From assembly GCA_951799405.1 (NCBI GenBank), contig OX637363.1, positions 3,720,001 to 3,784,000 of the forward strand: DNA of 64,000 bases. Reading direction: 5' to 3'. Origin of the DNA: Agapetus fuscipes (lineage: Eukaryota; Arthropoda; Insecta; Trichoptera; Glossosomatidae). The notes under the pieces are model-generated. The model searched no databases and was not told where the DNA came from. It saw only the letters and a list, made by a program, of their open reading frames with translations. Positions 9,788 through 19,861 of this stretch are shown here, one piece after another (position 1 is the first letter of the stretch; every line of letters begins with the position of its first letter). A program made the position numbers and the translations under genes.

Positions 9788-11310
9788 AATCTAATCTAAT
9801 CTAATCTAAGTTGCAAGGATATGTTACATTGAAGATTCACATTACATGCATTCTCACAACCAGACACGTACAAGTTCGCGCTTGCACATGCCTCATGTGA
9901 ACCTACAACATAAAAATCAAATCTCAAATGGACATACACCCTGCAACTCTTGCCGTCCTTCCCTGAGACAGGGGTGACATTGGCAAAGTGAACCATTTTT
10001 ACAGCATGGGTGGTCAGCCGCATACCAACCTATAAGTCAAGGAACACACACACACGACAAATTACATTTTATACATCATTAAATAATAATATTCAAATAC
10101 AAAATATCCATTTACAAACAAAAACAAATTCCAATTTAATAAACCCTATTCGCCAACATTACAGATCAACCGCCATTTCTTTCTGTCCTTACATACTTCT
10201 TTCATTTCCTCCAGAGTCATAACCTTCTTCATACAAGCTCTTCTTTTATTATGACTCTGGATATTCCATTCATTCGCAATTTCGGATATTTGGTCCATCC
10301 ATACCTTTCTCGGTCTTCCTCTACCACGACATCCATCTATTCTACCAACATATACTTTCTTCGTCAGTCTTTCCTCATTCATTCTCTCCATATGCCCAAA
10401 CCATCTTAACAAACTTCTTTTAATCTTCACTTTCACACTTTCTCTTGCACCACATTCTTCTCTTACAAAATCATTCCTCACCCTGTCACTCCGTTTTTTC
10501 CCAATCATACTTCTTAGAAAGTCCATTTCAACAGTATGGACTTTACTAATTTCACTTTCATTCACCGTCCAGGCCTCGCTTCCATACATCAAGGTGGGTA
10601 AAAGTATGCCACTGCGTACCGCCAATCGAGCATTTTTTGATATGTTTTGATTTTTGGCGATACAAGCTGTGGCACCCAGTACACACCTGCCCTTCATTAC
10701 TCTTCTTTCAAATTCACCGGTCATTCTTCCATCTTTTTCAAACTTACTTCCCAGGTATACAAACTCATTTACGACATCAACATTCATTCCATTAATTTTA
10801 AATTCATAATTCATACTTTCATCATCTCTTTCAAAAATCAATACTTTCGTCTTACTTGCATTCAACTTCAGATGGTTACCTAACAAAGCTTCATTCAATC
10901 TAGAGAGCATTGTTTGCAATTCTACTGCTGAATCAGATACAAGAACTGCATCATCTGCATACAGTAGAACACTCACTTTGCTCTCTCCTATCATGAATCC
11001 ACAATCATTAAGTCTAGCATCTCTGACACACTTGTCCATGACTATGTTAAATAGCCATGGACTCATCACACATCCTTGCCTCACACCCTTATAAACTTCA
11101 AACCACTCGCTATACTCACCATCAATACGAACACATGCCTTACTATTTTCATAGTTGGCATGCACCGCACCTAGGAGAGCCCCATTCACTCCGTATGCTT
11201 TCAAAACATCCCATAACATACCTCTGTCTACTGAGTCAAAAGCCTTTTCCAGATCTACAAAGGCCGTGAACAGCTTCCGCCTCACCAATACATTATACAA
11301 CAATAAGTTA
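9788..11310 (-). mobile_element. 5'-truncated non-LTR retrotransposon with 3' tail family A
   Basis: This is the longest copy of the LINE that supplies tail family A. On the minus strand it has the reverse transcriptase C-terminal ORF (11303-10146), a UTR of about 100 bases, and the tail at 10045-9788 ending in TTAGATTAGATTAGATTAGA. It proves that the abundant 250-bp repeat is the LINE's 3' end. The 5' truncation lies near 11310, within the palm domain. Confidence 0.9.
10146..11303 (-). CDS. non-LTR reverse transcriptase, C-terminal part (partial ORF)
   Basis: An open 385-codon frame encodes the palm and thumb of a non-LTR reverse transcriptase. FVDLEKAFDSVDR holds the first catalytic aspartate region (residues 15-27), GVRQGCVMSPWLFN the template-binding loop (73-86) and YADD the catalytic pair (115-118). 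The C-terminal block has the [20 protein letters not shown] signature (roughly 290-310) and ends in a basic KKWRLICNVGE. Family role: copies LINE RNA into DNA at a nicked target. The start methionine is only the first one in the truncated copy; the endonuclease and the fingers are missing. The C-terminal signature fits RTE-like or related clades, but the clade is not certain. The unbroken frame makes it a fairly young copy. Confidence 0.88.
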   Translation of the reverse strand: MLYNVLVRRKLFTAFVDLEKAFDSVDRGMLWDVLKAYGVNGALLGAVHANYENSKACVRIDGEYSEWFEVYKGVRQGCVMSPWLFNIVMDKCVRDARLNDCGFMIGESKVSVLLYADDAVLVSDSAVELQTMLSRLNEALLGNHLKLNASKTKVLIFERDDESMNYEFKINGMNVDVVNEFVYLGSKFEKDGRMTGEFERRVMKGRCVLGATACIAKNQNISKNARLAVRSGILLPTLMYGSEAWTVNESEISKVHTVEMDFLRSMIGKKRSDRVRNDFVREECGARESVKVKIKRSLLRWFGHMERMNEERLTKKVYVGRIDGCRGRGRPRKVWMDQISEIANEWNIQSHNKRRACMKKVMTLEEMKEVCKDRKKWRLICNVGE

Positions 11311-11595
11311 TAGTAAAAAAAAAAAAGTTCTACAATGTGTTAAAATAATTCAGAAGATGGAAGGATTAAGGCGTCCAAAAGTAATTTTTATTTTGTAAGC
11401 CTTTCCTAAAATTTTGGACGGTTTTTTTAATTTTATTTTAGGGCAGAAAAAAATATAATTGTTTCAGCGCGTCTGTATATACAAGAGTGTTGATGGCAAG
11501 GAAAGAATCGGGAGAGGGGAATTTCAAAAGCCCCTAAAAAATAATAATAATAAAGTCAAAAAAGTGATGAGAATTGAAAAAAGTAAATCAGGTGT
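11311..11595. other. unassigned stretch
   Basis: AT-rich, no named repeat or gene. Confidence 0.4.
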
Positions 11596-12090
11596 AAAAC
11601 GCAACTAAGCTACACATATAGTGTAACTTCTTGCCTGCGTTATCCCCGAAGGGGCCGCATGTGGCGATTTGGGACCTATTGATTTTTACGGGTAAGGGGG
11701 CTGGCCTCACACCAAACCAATTTCAGTTGAAGTGGGGGTTTCATAGCTCCCGGAGGGGCTGTTTCTCATTTCTTGTGAAGGCTGAGTACACCTTGAGATC
11801 GAAGCCTTGCTCTCGGCATGGAATGCAAGCATTCTACCAATTGAGCTATCGACCTTTTTACGAGCTTGGTCGTCGGCGCTACAAAGCGCCAATTCTCAAG
11901 CAAGATCCAGTTGCTGTAATGCTGGATGGACCTTTTGGTGACCGGTCATTGGTAAAGGTTTTTTAATTTTTTAACCCAGCGAAGAGCAAATTTTAAAATA
12001 TAAATGTTATATTTTTTGTGCTCCACCGGGATTCGAACACACAACCTTCCATTCAGAGTCCGAAGTGTTACCACTGAACTACGGACCGGT
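11596..12090 (-). mobile_element. heterodimeric SINE (B unit + C unit), 495 bp
   Basis: Read on minus, a family B SINE with its own A and B boxes (12090 to about 11860) is joined through GAGCTTGG/CGTAAAAAGG-type linker sequence to a family C SINE (about 11855-11596) that also has its own tRNA-like head. The C unit lacks the CCCACCG...GTGTCAGAAATGA segment of free C copies. The same fusion, same junction and same 495-bp length occur at 61701-62195. Confidence 0.85.
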
Positions 12091-12514
12091 GTTGCAAAAG
12101 TTATTTATGACACTGCCTAGTAATGATAGTCCTTGTAACACGAGTGCTAGTTTGTGGTTGAGCACGATTGAAATTGTGACTCAGGGTGGTTTTACAACAA
12201 TCGAGCCACGCCCCCTTTAGAAATTACAAATAAATAGACGACGTCTTTTGTACAAACTTCAGAAGTGAGCAGACCTCTGAAGAAGTGACACACCGAGGTG
12301 ACAAAACGTCAGCTGAAGTCTTCAAGAAGTATCAAGAAGAAAAATAAGCAAAAACCATGGACCACGGTCAAAGCCCGGAAACACAAAATCAAGCCTAAAT
12401 AAAAGTGAATTAAAACTTTGTTTTTCCTATTGAAAAACAAAACAATGGACTTTCACTGTGTTAACAGAGATACCCTTAAAATATAATTTATTATTTATCA
12501 TTGTAGAAAATGCT
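12091..12514. other. unassigned, with a decayed hammerhead-like motif
   Basis: At 12271-12318 there is CTGAAGA, one A, a CACC/GGTG-containing stem and ACAAAACGTC. It is followed by GTGAATTAAAACTTTG and TGGACTTTCACTGTGT (12405-12465), shared with 3390-3460. This suggests an uncharacterised repeat end. Confidence 0.5.
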
Positions 12515-12870
12515 GCACAAAATGGTTCACTTTGCCAATGTCACCCCTGTTTCAGGGAATGTCGGCAGGAGTTGCAGGGTGTATGTTTATTTGAGATTCG
12601 GGTTTTTATATTGTAGGATCACACGCGGCATGTTTAAGCGCGAACTTATACGTGTCTGCTTGTGAAAATGCATGTAATGCGAATCTCTAATGTTACATAT
12701 ATTTTGAAACTTAGATTAGATTAGATTAGATCTAAATCTAAATTGCAAAGATATGTTGAGATATCATTTGAGATTCATATTTAAAGCATTCCCACAAGCA
12801 GACACGCATAATTTCGCGCTCACAGTATGGGTGGTCAGTCTCATACCAACCTACAAGTCAAGGAAAGAAA
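12515..12870. mobile_element. two LINE 3' tails, inverted, end to end
   Basis: A + copy (12515-12735) ends in TTAGATTAGATTAGATC and meets directly the short-repeat end of a minus copy (12736-12870), which has an internal deletion. This tail-to-tail arrangement forms an imperfect inverted repeat. Confidence 0.8.
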
Positions 12871-13111
12871 AAAATGTACAAATAGCTATTATGGATTAAG
12901 GTACCTTTCACTCGCAACTGCTCGATTCTTGTGAAAGTTTTTTAATTGTGTTTAACGTGTCTGGAGATCCTGTAGAAAGCTCTTCCACGAGATGAAAGCC
13001 TTCGGGAGGAAGAACAGCGATGTAGAGAACAGCTAACAGTGCGGGGGGAAGAAAGCGAGGTATAAGTGTATATAAGAAAACCTCCACCTCAAGGTTCCAC
13101 GACAACATGCA

Positions 13112-13272
13112 TTGACATTGACAAAATGTCCAATGACAAAATATCCACTCGACAAAATGTCCACCGACTAAATGTTAACAGACAAAATGTCCACCGACAA
13201 AATGTCCACAATCAAAAAGTCCATCAGTATAATATCCACTGACAAGATGTCCACCAATAGAAAATCCATCGA
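13112..13272. repeat. 15-bp minisatellite GACAAAATGTCCACC, about 10 units
   Basis: Units begin near 13119, 13135, 13151, 13166, 13181, 13196, 13211, 13226, 13241 and 13256. The consensus is GACAAAATGTCCACC, with units decaying towards the right edge. Each unit contains the small inverted repeat GAC-AAAAT-GTC. Confidence 0.85.
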
Positions 13273-13329
13273 AGTAATTACTATACATTCTTTTTTGTAT
13301 ATGACATACAATCAATACTGGTTGTGTAT

Positions 13330-13880
13330 GTTCCTTGACTTATAGGTTGGTATGTGGCTGACCACCCATCCTGTAGAAAATGGTGCACTTTGCCAATGTC
13401 ACCTTTGTTTCAGGGAAGGTCGGCAAGAGTTGCAAGGGCATGTATATTTGAGATTTGGGTTTTTATGTTGTAGGTTCACATGCGGCATGTACAAGCGCGA
13501 ACTTATACGTGTTTGCTTGTGAAAATGCATATAATGTGAATCCTCAATGTTACATATCGACGGTTAAAAGGCAGTAGCGCATAAGCGACATAAACTAAAT
13601 TGTTCAGGAAAGCGGTTTAAAGTTTGACGATTTTTTTACGTCACAAGCGCCTTTAGGATAAGAAAGGCCGAAATCTTGTCGGTTACATCAAAACCATACT
13701 TCGAATTATGCTTGGGCATAAACAACACAAAAATCATCGCAGAGCTATGGGAGTTAGCGCATTAGAAAGAGCGAAAAATTTCAAGTAGGATAGCATTCAT
13801 GACTCATTTTTGACCAAAATGTCGCTTATACCTTTTGACCGCCGATATTTTTGCAACTTTGATTAGATTAGATTTTTTTT
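13330..13880 (+). mobile_element. LINE 3' tail copy split by a MITE
   Basis: The tail runs from TTCCTTGACTTATAGGTTGG to TGTTACATAT at 13557 and resumes at 13845 with ATATTTTTGCAACTTTGATT. The break is filled by the element at 13558-13844. Confidence 0.85.
13558..13844. mobile_element. TIR MITE, family CGACGGTTAAAAGG
   Basis: Ends are CGACGGTTAAAAGGCAGTAG and, inverted, GCTTATACCTTTTGACCGCC. ATAT is present on both sides. Internal words such as GGCGCTTGTGACATAAAA and CCGACAAGATTTTGGCC (on one or other strand) recur at 35730-36010 and 37480-37735; a related end is at 34965. Non-coding. Confidence 0.75.
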
Positions 13881-14529
13881 AAATATGACATACGATATAT
13901 ATTTATCATGATTTTGAATAAAGGGGGTGACCCAAATAAGGCCTATGTCCTAATAAGATTTCCCGCTTCGAGTTTTCAAATGGCCATAAGTGTGTGTAGA
14001 CATTAATTAACGCACACAAGCACAACAAGTGGTCCCTGGCGTGAGCATGTTGGATCCTGGAGTCCAAAACAACCAAGACGTGGAGCGCACGCTTGATTTC
14101 TTAAGGTTTTGACAGAGTAAAAAGTAACATTTTTATTTTTATTTGTACACGGTGTGCTGTGCTATCTCTATAGGATAATTATATGTGTAGACATGCCCTC
14201 TAAGATTTAATATATGTTTAGTTTACAATTTTTTTTTGAAGGAATTCAAAGAAAACACTGTTTATTTTCATTCAAATATATTTAAAAAGATTAAAATCTT
14301 TAAATAAATTACAAACGCATTTTTGACCTAGTAGGTCATCATCAGGTATTTTCGAGTGAGCTTTGAAGCTACCATATATTTTTATTAAAACGCTAACGTA
14401 GAGTTGCATACATTCCGTATTGCATCGTTCTCCTAATAGAAAGAAGGGATCGGATTACAATGAAAAGTAAAATAAATTTCTGCCGTTTTGGAGTGAGTCA
14501 TATTTCAAGGGTCGTTTTTTCGTTACAAT
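13881..14529. other. unassigned, with one hammerhead-like motif
   Basis: At 14311-14348 on minus: CTGATGA, one T, a GACCTACTAGGTC stem, then AAAA in place of GAAA, and an AAAGATTTTAATCTTT inverted repeat (14286-14302). The same block recurs at 50645-50762. No gene seen. Confidence 0.5.
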
Positions 14530-14740
14530 TGTCTATAATCTATAATCTGAGATGCAAAGATATATTGACATTCGAATTCATATCAAATGCATGCCCACAA
14601 ATAGACACATGTAAGTTCGCACTTACAAATGCTAAATGTGTACTTACAAACTAAAAACAAACCTCAAATGTACATAAGCCCTGCAACTTTTGCCGACCTT
14701 CCCTGCAACAAGGGTAACATTGGCAAAGTGAGCAATGTTT
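14530..14740 (-). mobile_element. LINE 3' tail copy
   Basis: Starts (on +) with TCTATAATCTATAATCTGAG, the complement of the TATAGAT-type end, and runs to TTGGCAAAGTGAGCAATG, where SINE-B begins. The tail hairpin is CCCTGCAACAAGGG. Confidence 0.85.
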
Positions 14741-14990
14741 GACCGGTCCGTAGCTCAGTGGTAACACTGCGGACTCTGAATGGGAAGGTTGTGGGCTCGA
14801 ATCCCGGCGGAGCACAAAAAATATACCATTTACATTTTCAAATTTGCTCTTCGCTGGGTTGAAAAATTCATAAACCTTTACCAATGACCGGTCACCAAAG
14901 GTCCATCCAGCCTTACAGCAACTGGGTCTTGCTTGAGTATTGGCGCTTTGTAGCGACGACCAAGCTCGTACACCACTGCGGCACTACAAC
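14741..14990 (+). mobile_element. tRNA-derived SINE, family B, with intact boxes
   Basis: The tRNA-like head carries a good A box (TAGCTCAGTGG at 14751-14761) and B box (GGCTCGAATCCC near 14794-14805), followed by GGCGGAGCACAAAAAATAT. The body contains TTTGCTCTTCGCTGGGTTG and CAGCAACTGGGTCTTGCTTG. This is the clearest plus-strand monomer of family B. The head would be scored tRNA-like, but there is no proper acceptor stem, so it is not a tRNA gene. Confidence 0.85.
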
Positions 14991-15143
14991 AAGTGTCATA
15001 GACCCCTAGAGTCTCTAGAATCTATGGAGTCTCCCGTACAGGATTTCTTAAAAAAAAAGTGACGACAAAATAAGGCAGTTGATATTTGCAAACGAATTAT
15101 TATACTATTGGGCATTAAACTGATGTCATGTTTAAATCCGATC

Positions 15144-15275
15144 AATAGCTAAGTTGATAGAGTGCTTGCATCCCATGCCGAGAGCTCGGGTTCGAATCCC
15201 ACCGTGGGTGTCAGAAATTATTTCCCGTTTCGGTGTTTATTTCAAACCCAAAATAAAATACCACAAGGTTAATTC
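15144..15275 (+). mobile_element. SINE family C, head fragment
   Basis: ATAGCTAAGTTGATAGAGTG (A box), GGGTTCGAATCCCACCG (B box) and GTGTCAGAAATTATTTCC, then truncated near CAAGGTTAATTC. Confidence 0.75.
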
Positions 15276-15385
15276 AAAGGAGTGAAAACGGATACACGTT
15301 TCGCTTGAACATTGTATAAATAAACATTAGGATGAATTATATTTATATTTTTATGGTTTGTGTATTAACACTGTGAAAATTAATG

Positions 15386-15592
15386 TTTTTGGATTGTTAT
15401 TTAAATAAACAACACTTTTAATTTTTTGGTAAAAATTTTCCTACCTGAAGATGACTATATTAGTCAAAAACTTTAGTATTATTTAAAATATTTAAAATTT
15501 AATTTTTAAAATGTATGAAACTTATGTGTGAAATTAAAAACAGTGTTTTAAAAAATTAAAAGTGTTGTTTATTTAAATAACAATCCAAAATT
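15386..15592. mobile_element. short inverted-repeat element with hammerhead-like motif
   Basis: TTTTTGGATTGTTATTTAAA at the left is matched by the inverted TTTAAATAACAATCCAAAA at the right. ATTAGGATGAAT occurs at about 15328 and again at 15591, possibly a longer duplication with the true left end near 15340. The stretch 15441-15476 reads CTGAAGA, one T, a GACTATATTAGTC stem, AAAAACTTTAG. Confidence 0.6.
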
Positions 15593-15594
15593 AG

Positions 15595-15890
15595 GATGAA
15601 TGATTTGGTGAGCGCTGTTTTTGTGTGAATCACACCTCAAGAGCCCTCTGCACACTTGGTCACATTGTAATAGAGAGCGCCATTACACAAGCAAATACCC
15701 AATAATGCCGGACTTTTGGTGACGGTCATTTCAAAGGCGTTTTTATTTTTTCAATCCAGCGAGAGGATTTTTTTTTATTTTTTTTTATCGTTTTTAGTTT
15801 TGGTTCTACGCCGGGATCAAATCGAACCACGACCTTCCGATTACCGATCCGGAGCGTTAACAACGAGACTATGGATCAGTCATACTATTT
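15595..15890 (-). mobile_element. SINE family B copy
   Basis: The body GTGAGCGCTGTTTTTGTGTG (complement of the 3' end) leads back to the head, whose B-box region near 15820 is decayed (GGGATCAAATCGAACC). Confidence 0.75.
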
Positions 15891-15959
15891 ATTTCTTGTA
15901 AAGCATCAATGTGTGCTATATTATACGAGTTGTATAAGAATGTGAACGAGGAATAAAAA

Positions 15960-16245
15960 TATTAGGATTATCTATTTAGTGATCGCTGTTTTTGTGTGTA
16001 TCACACCTCAAGAGCCCTCTGCGAGTTGGTCGTCGCCGTAGACAGCGCCAATTCTCAAGCTAAACCTAGCTGCTGTAAGGCTGGATGGATCTTTAGTGAC
16101 CGGTCTTTGGTAAAAGCAATGAATTTTGCAACCCAGCGAAGAGCATTTTCTTTTAAAATATAAATACTACATTTTGTGTGCTTCGGGATTTCAACTCATG
16201 AGTTTCCATTTCCTAGTACATACAGCTATTCATAAATCAATCAAC
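15960..16245 (-). mobile_element. SINE family B copy, head decayed
   Basis: Contains GTGATCGCTGTTTTTGTG, CTGTAAGGCTGGATGGATC and AACCCAGCGAAGAGCA in the order of a minus copy. The tRNA-like head breaks off after TTCGGGATTTCAACTCATGA. Confidence 0.75.
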
Positions 16246-16299
16246 AAAAGTAAAATATTTTTTGAGATTGAGGTTTTCATACGTCTAAATTGCAGCTGC

Positions 16300-16516
16300 T
16301 TAGCGCGTTGTCCCCGAAATGGAAAGTATTTTATTTTCTCAGGTGAGGGAGCCGGTTTTACGCCAACAACTTAACTTGAACTGCAGGTTTGTCAGCTCCC
16401 GAAAGTGCTGGCTTTCATTAATTAAGATGGCTGAGTAAGTAGTACTGGTATTTTATTTTTGGGTTTCGACCTCTGGCATGGAACGCCAGCATTCTAACTG
16501 AGCTATCGACCGGACC
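16300..16516 (-). mobile_element. SINE family C copy
   Basis: Contains the complement of the C body (TGTCAGCTCCCGAAAGTGC, GGCTGAGTAAGTAG) and of the head (GGCATGGAACGCCAGCATTC, GAGCTATCGACCGGA at the right end). Confidence 0.75.
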
Positions 16517-16877
16517 TCCTAAAGGATAATCTTTCAAGCATTTTATAAGACAAATTGTAGTAGCGATATAAAAATGAGATAAAAAATAAAACAAAAAATA
16601 AAAATAATCAAATAAGAACAAGAAATGAATTGTCATTTCTTCCACACAAAAAAAAACAAAAGATTTTACGATTTCTATTCAAGAACATTAAAAAAGAAAA
16701 ACAAAGAAAAATGGAGATAAGAAAAGTTGGAAAGAAGAGTTTTCGGTATAATGGGTTATTAAGATGGTAATTAAAATTTGGTGGGAAAACAAAACCCGGG
16801 AGTTAAATGAATAGAAAGAAAATCGATGGTGAAAAACTAAGTTTTGTCTTTTCTTCTTCAGAATGTGAATATGATCT

Positions 16878-17115
16878 ATATATAATCTAAGTTGCAAAGA
16901 TACATTGGCATTTAATATTAAATGCATGCCTACAAACAAACACGTGTATTTTCGCACTTAATAATAGTGCATGTGTACTTATCAATTGAATCCAAACCTC
17001 AAATGAACATGCCCTGCAACTTTTGCCGATCTGAAATCCCTGAAACAGGCGTGACATCGGCAGATTGAACTATTTTTTACTGTATGGATGGTCAGTCTCA
17101 TACTAACCTATAAGC
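16878..17115 (-). mobile_element. LINE 3' tail copy, diverged
   Basis: AATCTAAGTTGCAAAGATAC at the left and ATACTAACCTATAAGCCAA at the right. The hairpin is kept as CCCTGAAACAGGC. Confidence 0.8.
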
Positions 17116-17213
17116 CAATAGATCATTAATGGTGGTCTGAATTTAGCCTGACAGTCTGTCAAATTAAAAGAATATAGCTCTGATAGCTATAAAAAGTAAA
17201 AAGAAAAAGACAA

Positions 17214-17928
17214 CGTTTTATTTATTTATTTATTTATTTATTTATTCACAATCATACACCAACAGGCACAACATAAAAATAGCACATTAGGCAAATTAAC
17301 AAAAGAAGAAATCATGTTGCACCCCATTACCGGTGTAAGCGTAATACAATGTGATAAAAAAAAGCACACAAAAATATCAAAATAATTTCACTTACATACT
17401 AAGGATAAAAACATTTTTTTTTTAAAACGGAATACAACATTCAAAAATTCAAACAACAATAATAAAATAATATAAATAGAAGTAGTAGGGAAGAAAGGAA
17501 GGGGAAGGGGAAGGGATACTCACTGCTCAAGTATAGCTAAAATTGATCTTTTAAATAAATTAGAACTACCGTGAAACAGATCGACATCTTTAAATTTATT
17601 GTTATAATTTTTAGTCATTCTTAGCAGAGGATTTCGCAAACCTGCATTGGTAACGTGACGCTTAATGTGAAAGGGCCAAAATGATCGTCTAACTGTTGGG
17701 ACCGCGAAGTCTATCAATTTCAGTAATAGGGGTGTGTCTAGTGCAGACATACAAATTCTGCGTAGAATACAGGCATCTGCAAGTTCACGCCTCGACGAGA
17801 GGTCTATTAAGTCATTGAAACGGGACGTTTTGTGTCTTCTGTCATTTCGTATGTAAGATCTCTCTCTGTTGTACCAGCCTCCGACCAAGAAGGTTGGGTT
17901 GTGCCGTGTGTAAATTTTGGCTAATATA
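17214..17928 (-). pseudogene. Jockey/CR1-like LINE 3' end with RT C-terminal ORF
   Basis: On minus, a frame from about 17925 to 17520 reads SRRELADACILRRICMSALD, then LIDFAVPTVRRSFWPFH and LRNPLLRMTKNYN. This is a C-terminal block typical of Jockey/CR1-type LINEs of arthropods. A 3' UTR of about 300 bases follows and ends in a perfect TTTA repeat (17214-17254 on +), the LINE's own 3' terminus. The upstream part is cut off by the MITE at 17929. Confidence 0.75.
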
Positions 17929-18177
17929 TCGCACGCTTAATAATAAAGAGAAATAACTCGAAAATTGGGAAAATCGAGATTTTGTAATAAAATGCAAGAA
18001 CAATGCGAGAAGAATAGGTAGAATGCGACAGCCGTTCAATTTGGACGAATATGACCGAGATAAAACATCGGCCGCCTTTTTCATCCCATACAAGTTGTAC
18101 TGGGTGTCTGATCTTTAAACGTGATTTCCCAACATTCTTGTTTTTTGAGTTATTGCTCTTTATTATTAAACGTGCGA
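17929..18177. mobile_element. TIR MITE, family TCGCACG, with TA TSD
   Basis: TCGCACGCTTAATAATAAAG at the left and CTTTATTATTAAACGTGCGA inverted at the right, flanked by TA. Sister copies are at 41346-41598 and 58495-58733. Length is about 250 bp with no coding capacity; consistent with a Tc1/mariner-type non-autonomous element. Confidence 0.85.
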
Positions 18178-18480
18178 TATGGCGTGTTAAAAACCGCGAC
18201 TTTGATTTCTGCGAGTTGCAGTCCTCTCCGGTGTTCCTCCTTTATCCTGATTCCCAATCCCCGTCCGGATTCCTACCATATGGAATAGAATATTTTGGAT
18301 CTAGAACAGATCCAGTTTTTGTCTATATATCTGTTGCATAGATGAGCCAAACTATGAACTATGCAAGTTGCCGTAAGTAAAGTGGTGAGACAGCAGGAAG
18401 TCTTGGTTTTCTGCTTAAATATTAACAAGCATACAAAGCCTTTGCTTGCATCTAAGTTGCACATATTTAGTATGCATCAA
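18178..18480. other. unassigned stretch
   Basis: Less AT-rich than its surroundings around 18190-18310. No homology recognised. Confidence 0.35.
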
Positions 18481-18930
18481 GAAGTATGTAAGGGCAGGAA
18501 AAAGTGGCGGATATTCTGCAATGTTGATTTGTAATGTTGGCTTATTCATTTATGTTACATTTTTTGTATAGGTAAGTAATACTGACTTTTTGTATAGATT
18601 TTTTTTTAAGGTTTTGTTGTTTATTTATGTATGTTATTTTTCATATATGTTATTTATTATTTGTATTCCTTGACTTAAAGGTAGGTATTAGACTGACCAT
18701 CCTTACTGTAAAAAATGGTTCACATTGCCAATGTCACCCCTGTGTCAGGGAAGGTGGGCGAAAGTTGTAGGGTTTGTGTTCATTTGAGGTTTGGATTTTA
18801 TTTGTAAGTACAAATTCAGCATTTGTAAGCGCGAACTACACGTGTTTGTTTGTGGGCTTGCATTTGATATGAGCGTTAAATATTAATATACATACCTTTG
18901 CAACTTAGATTATTATAGATTATAGATATC
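18481..18930 (+). mobile_element. LINE 3' end: ORF remnant, UTR and tail
   Basis: AAAAGTGGCGGATATTCTGC corresponds to the decayed last codons of the LINE ORF. A UTR of about 160 bases shared with 62881-63040 follows, then the tail from CCTTGACTTAAAGGTAGG to TTAGATTATTATAGATTATAG. Confidence 0.8.
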
Positions 18931-19200
18931 AGAGGCGAGCACACCGTAAACGCTTATCCTTCTTGCCAAACTACAATCCATTGATAAATAATGGTACATT
19001 CACTGTCAGACACACACCAATTTCGGAGACCGTGATTTTCGATTTGCGGGTCCAATAGAGTGAAACAGACAACCCACTGCCTGATGTAAGAAAGGCAAAA
19101 AATATTATGGTAATATTGTGTGATAACTTTTTGTCTCCAAGAGCCCCCAACGAAGTCAAGGTCTCTTAGAATTCTAAGCCCACAAAAAAATTACCAAGTC

Positions 19201-19530
19201 CAGTCGATAGCTCAGTTGATAGAGTGCTTGCATTCCATGCCGACAGCTCGGGTTTGAATCCCACCGACAGGGCGTCAGAAATGATTTCCCGTTTCGGTGT
19301 GTACTTCGAACCCGAAAATAAAAATAAAAACGGCAAGGTTTACTCAGCCTTCACAAGTAATGAGTACCAGCCCCCTCTGGAGAACTCGGAAACCCGCACT
19401 TCAATCGGAGGTTTTTTGCGTAAGGCCAGCTTACTTATTTATAAAATAAGTAGGTTCGCACTCACCGCATGCGACCTCTTCGAGGAAAACGCAGTAAGAA
19501 GTTACACTAGATGTGTAGCTTAGTAACGTT
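19201..19530 (+). mobile_element. SINE family C, full length
   Basis: GTCGATAGCTCAGTTGATAG (A box), GGGTTTGAATCCCACCG (B box), then the whole body to GAAGTTACACTAGATGTGTA. One of the best full copies. Confidence 0.85.
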
Positions 19531-19587
19531 TGGTTGATCATTTCTTCCTGTTATACATCGACGATATCTATGTTATATTCTATGACG

Positions 19588-19855
19588 AGGTGTATGTTCC
19601 TTGACTTATAGGTTGGTATGTGGCTGACAACCTATGCTGTAGAAAATGATTCACTTTGCCAAAGTCACCCCTGTTTCGGGGAAGGTCGGCAGGGTAAATG
19701 TTCATTAGAGATTTGGGTTTTTATATAGTAGGTCCACATGCGGCATGTTTAAGCGCGAACTAATACGTATCTGCTTGTGAAAATGCATATATAATGTGAA
19801 TCTTTAATGTTACATATATTTGCTTCTAAGATTAGAGATTATTTTAGATTAGAGA
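19588..19855 (+). mobile_element. LINE 3' tail copy
   Basis: From TTCCTTGACTTATAGGTTGG to GCTTCTAAGATTAGAGATTA. The central hairpin is weakened (CCCTGTTTCGGGG). Confidence 0.85.
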
Positions 19856-19861
19856 TATCCA

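Noticed and set aside
11631..11966. 111-codon reading frame
   Set aside because: Lies entirely inside the B-C SINE dimer and crosses its junction.
14741..14815. tRNA gene with A and B boxes
   Set aside because: The head is followed by the SINE-B body and recurs with that body many times; acceptor-stem pairing is poor. It is a SINE head, as are those at 88, 15144, 19201, 23003 and 61701.
16126..16374. 82-codon frame
   Set aside because: Composed of SINE-B and SINE-C pieces.
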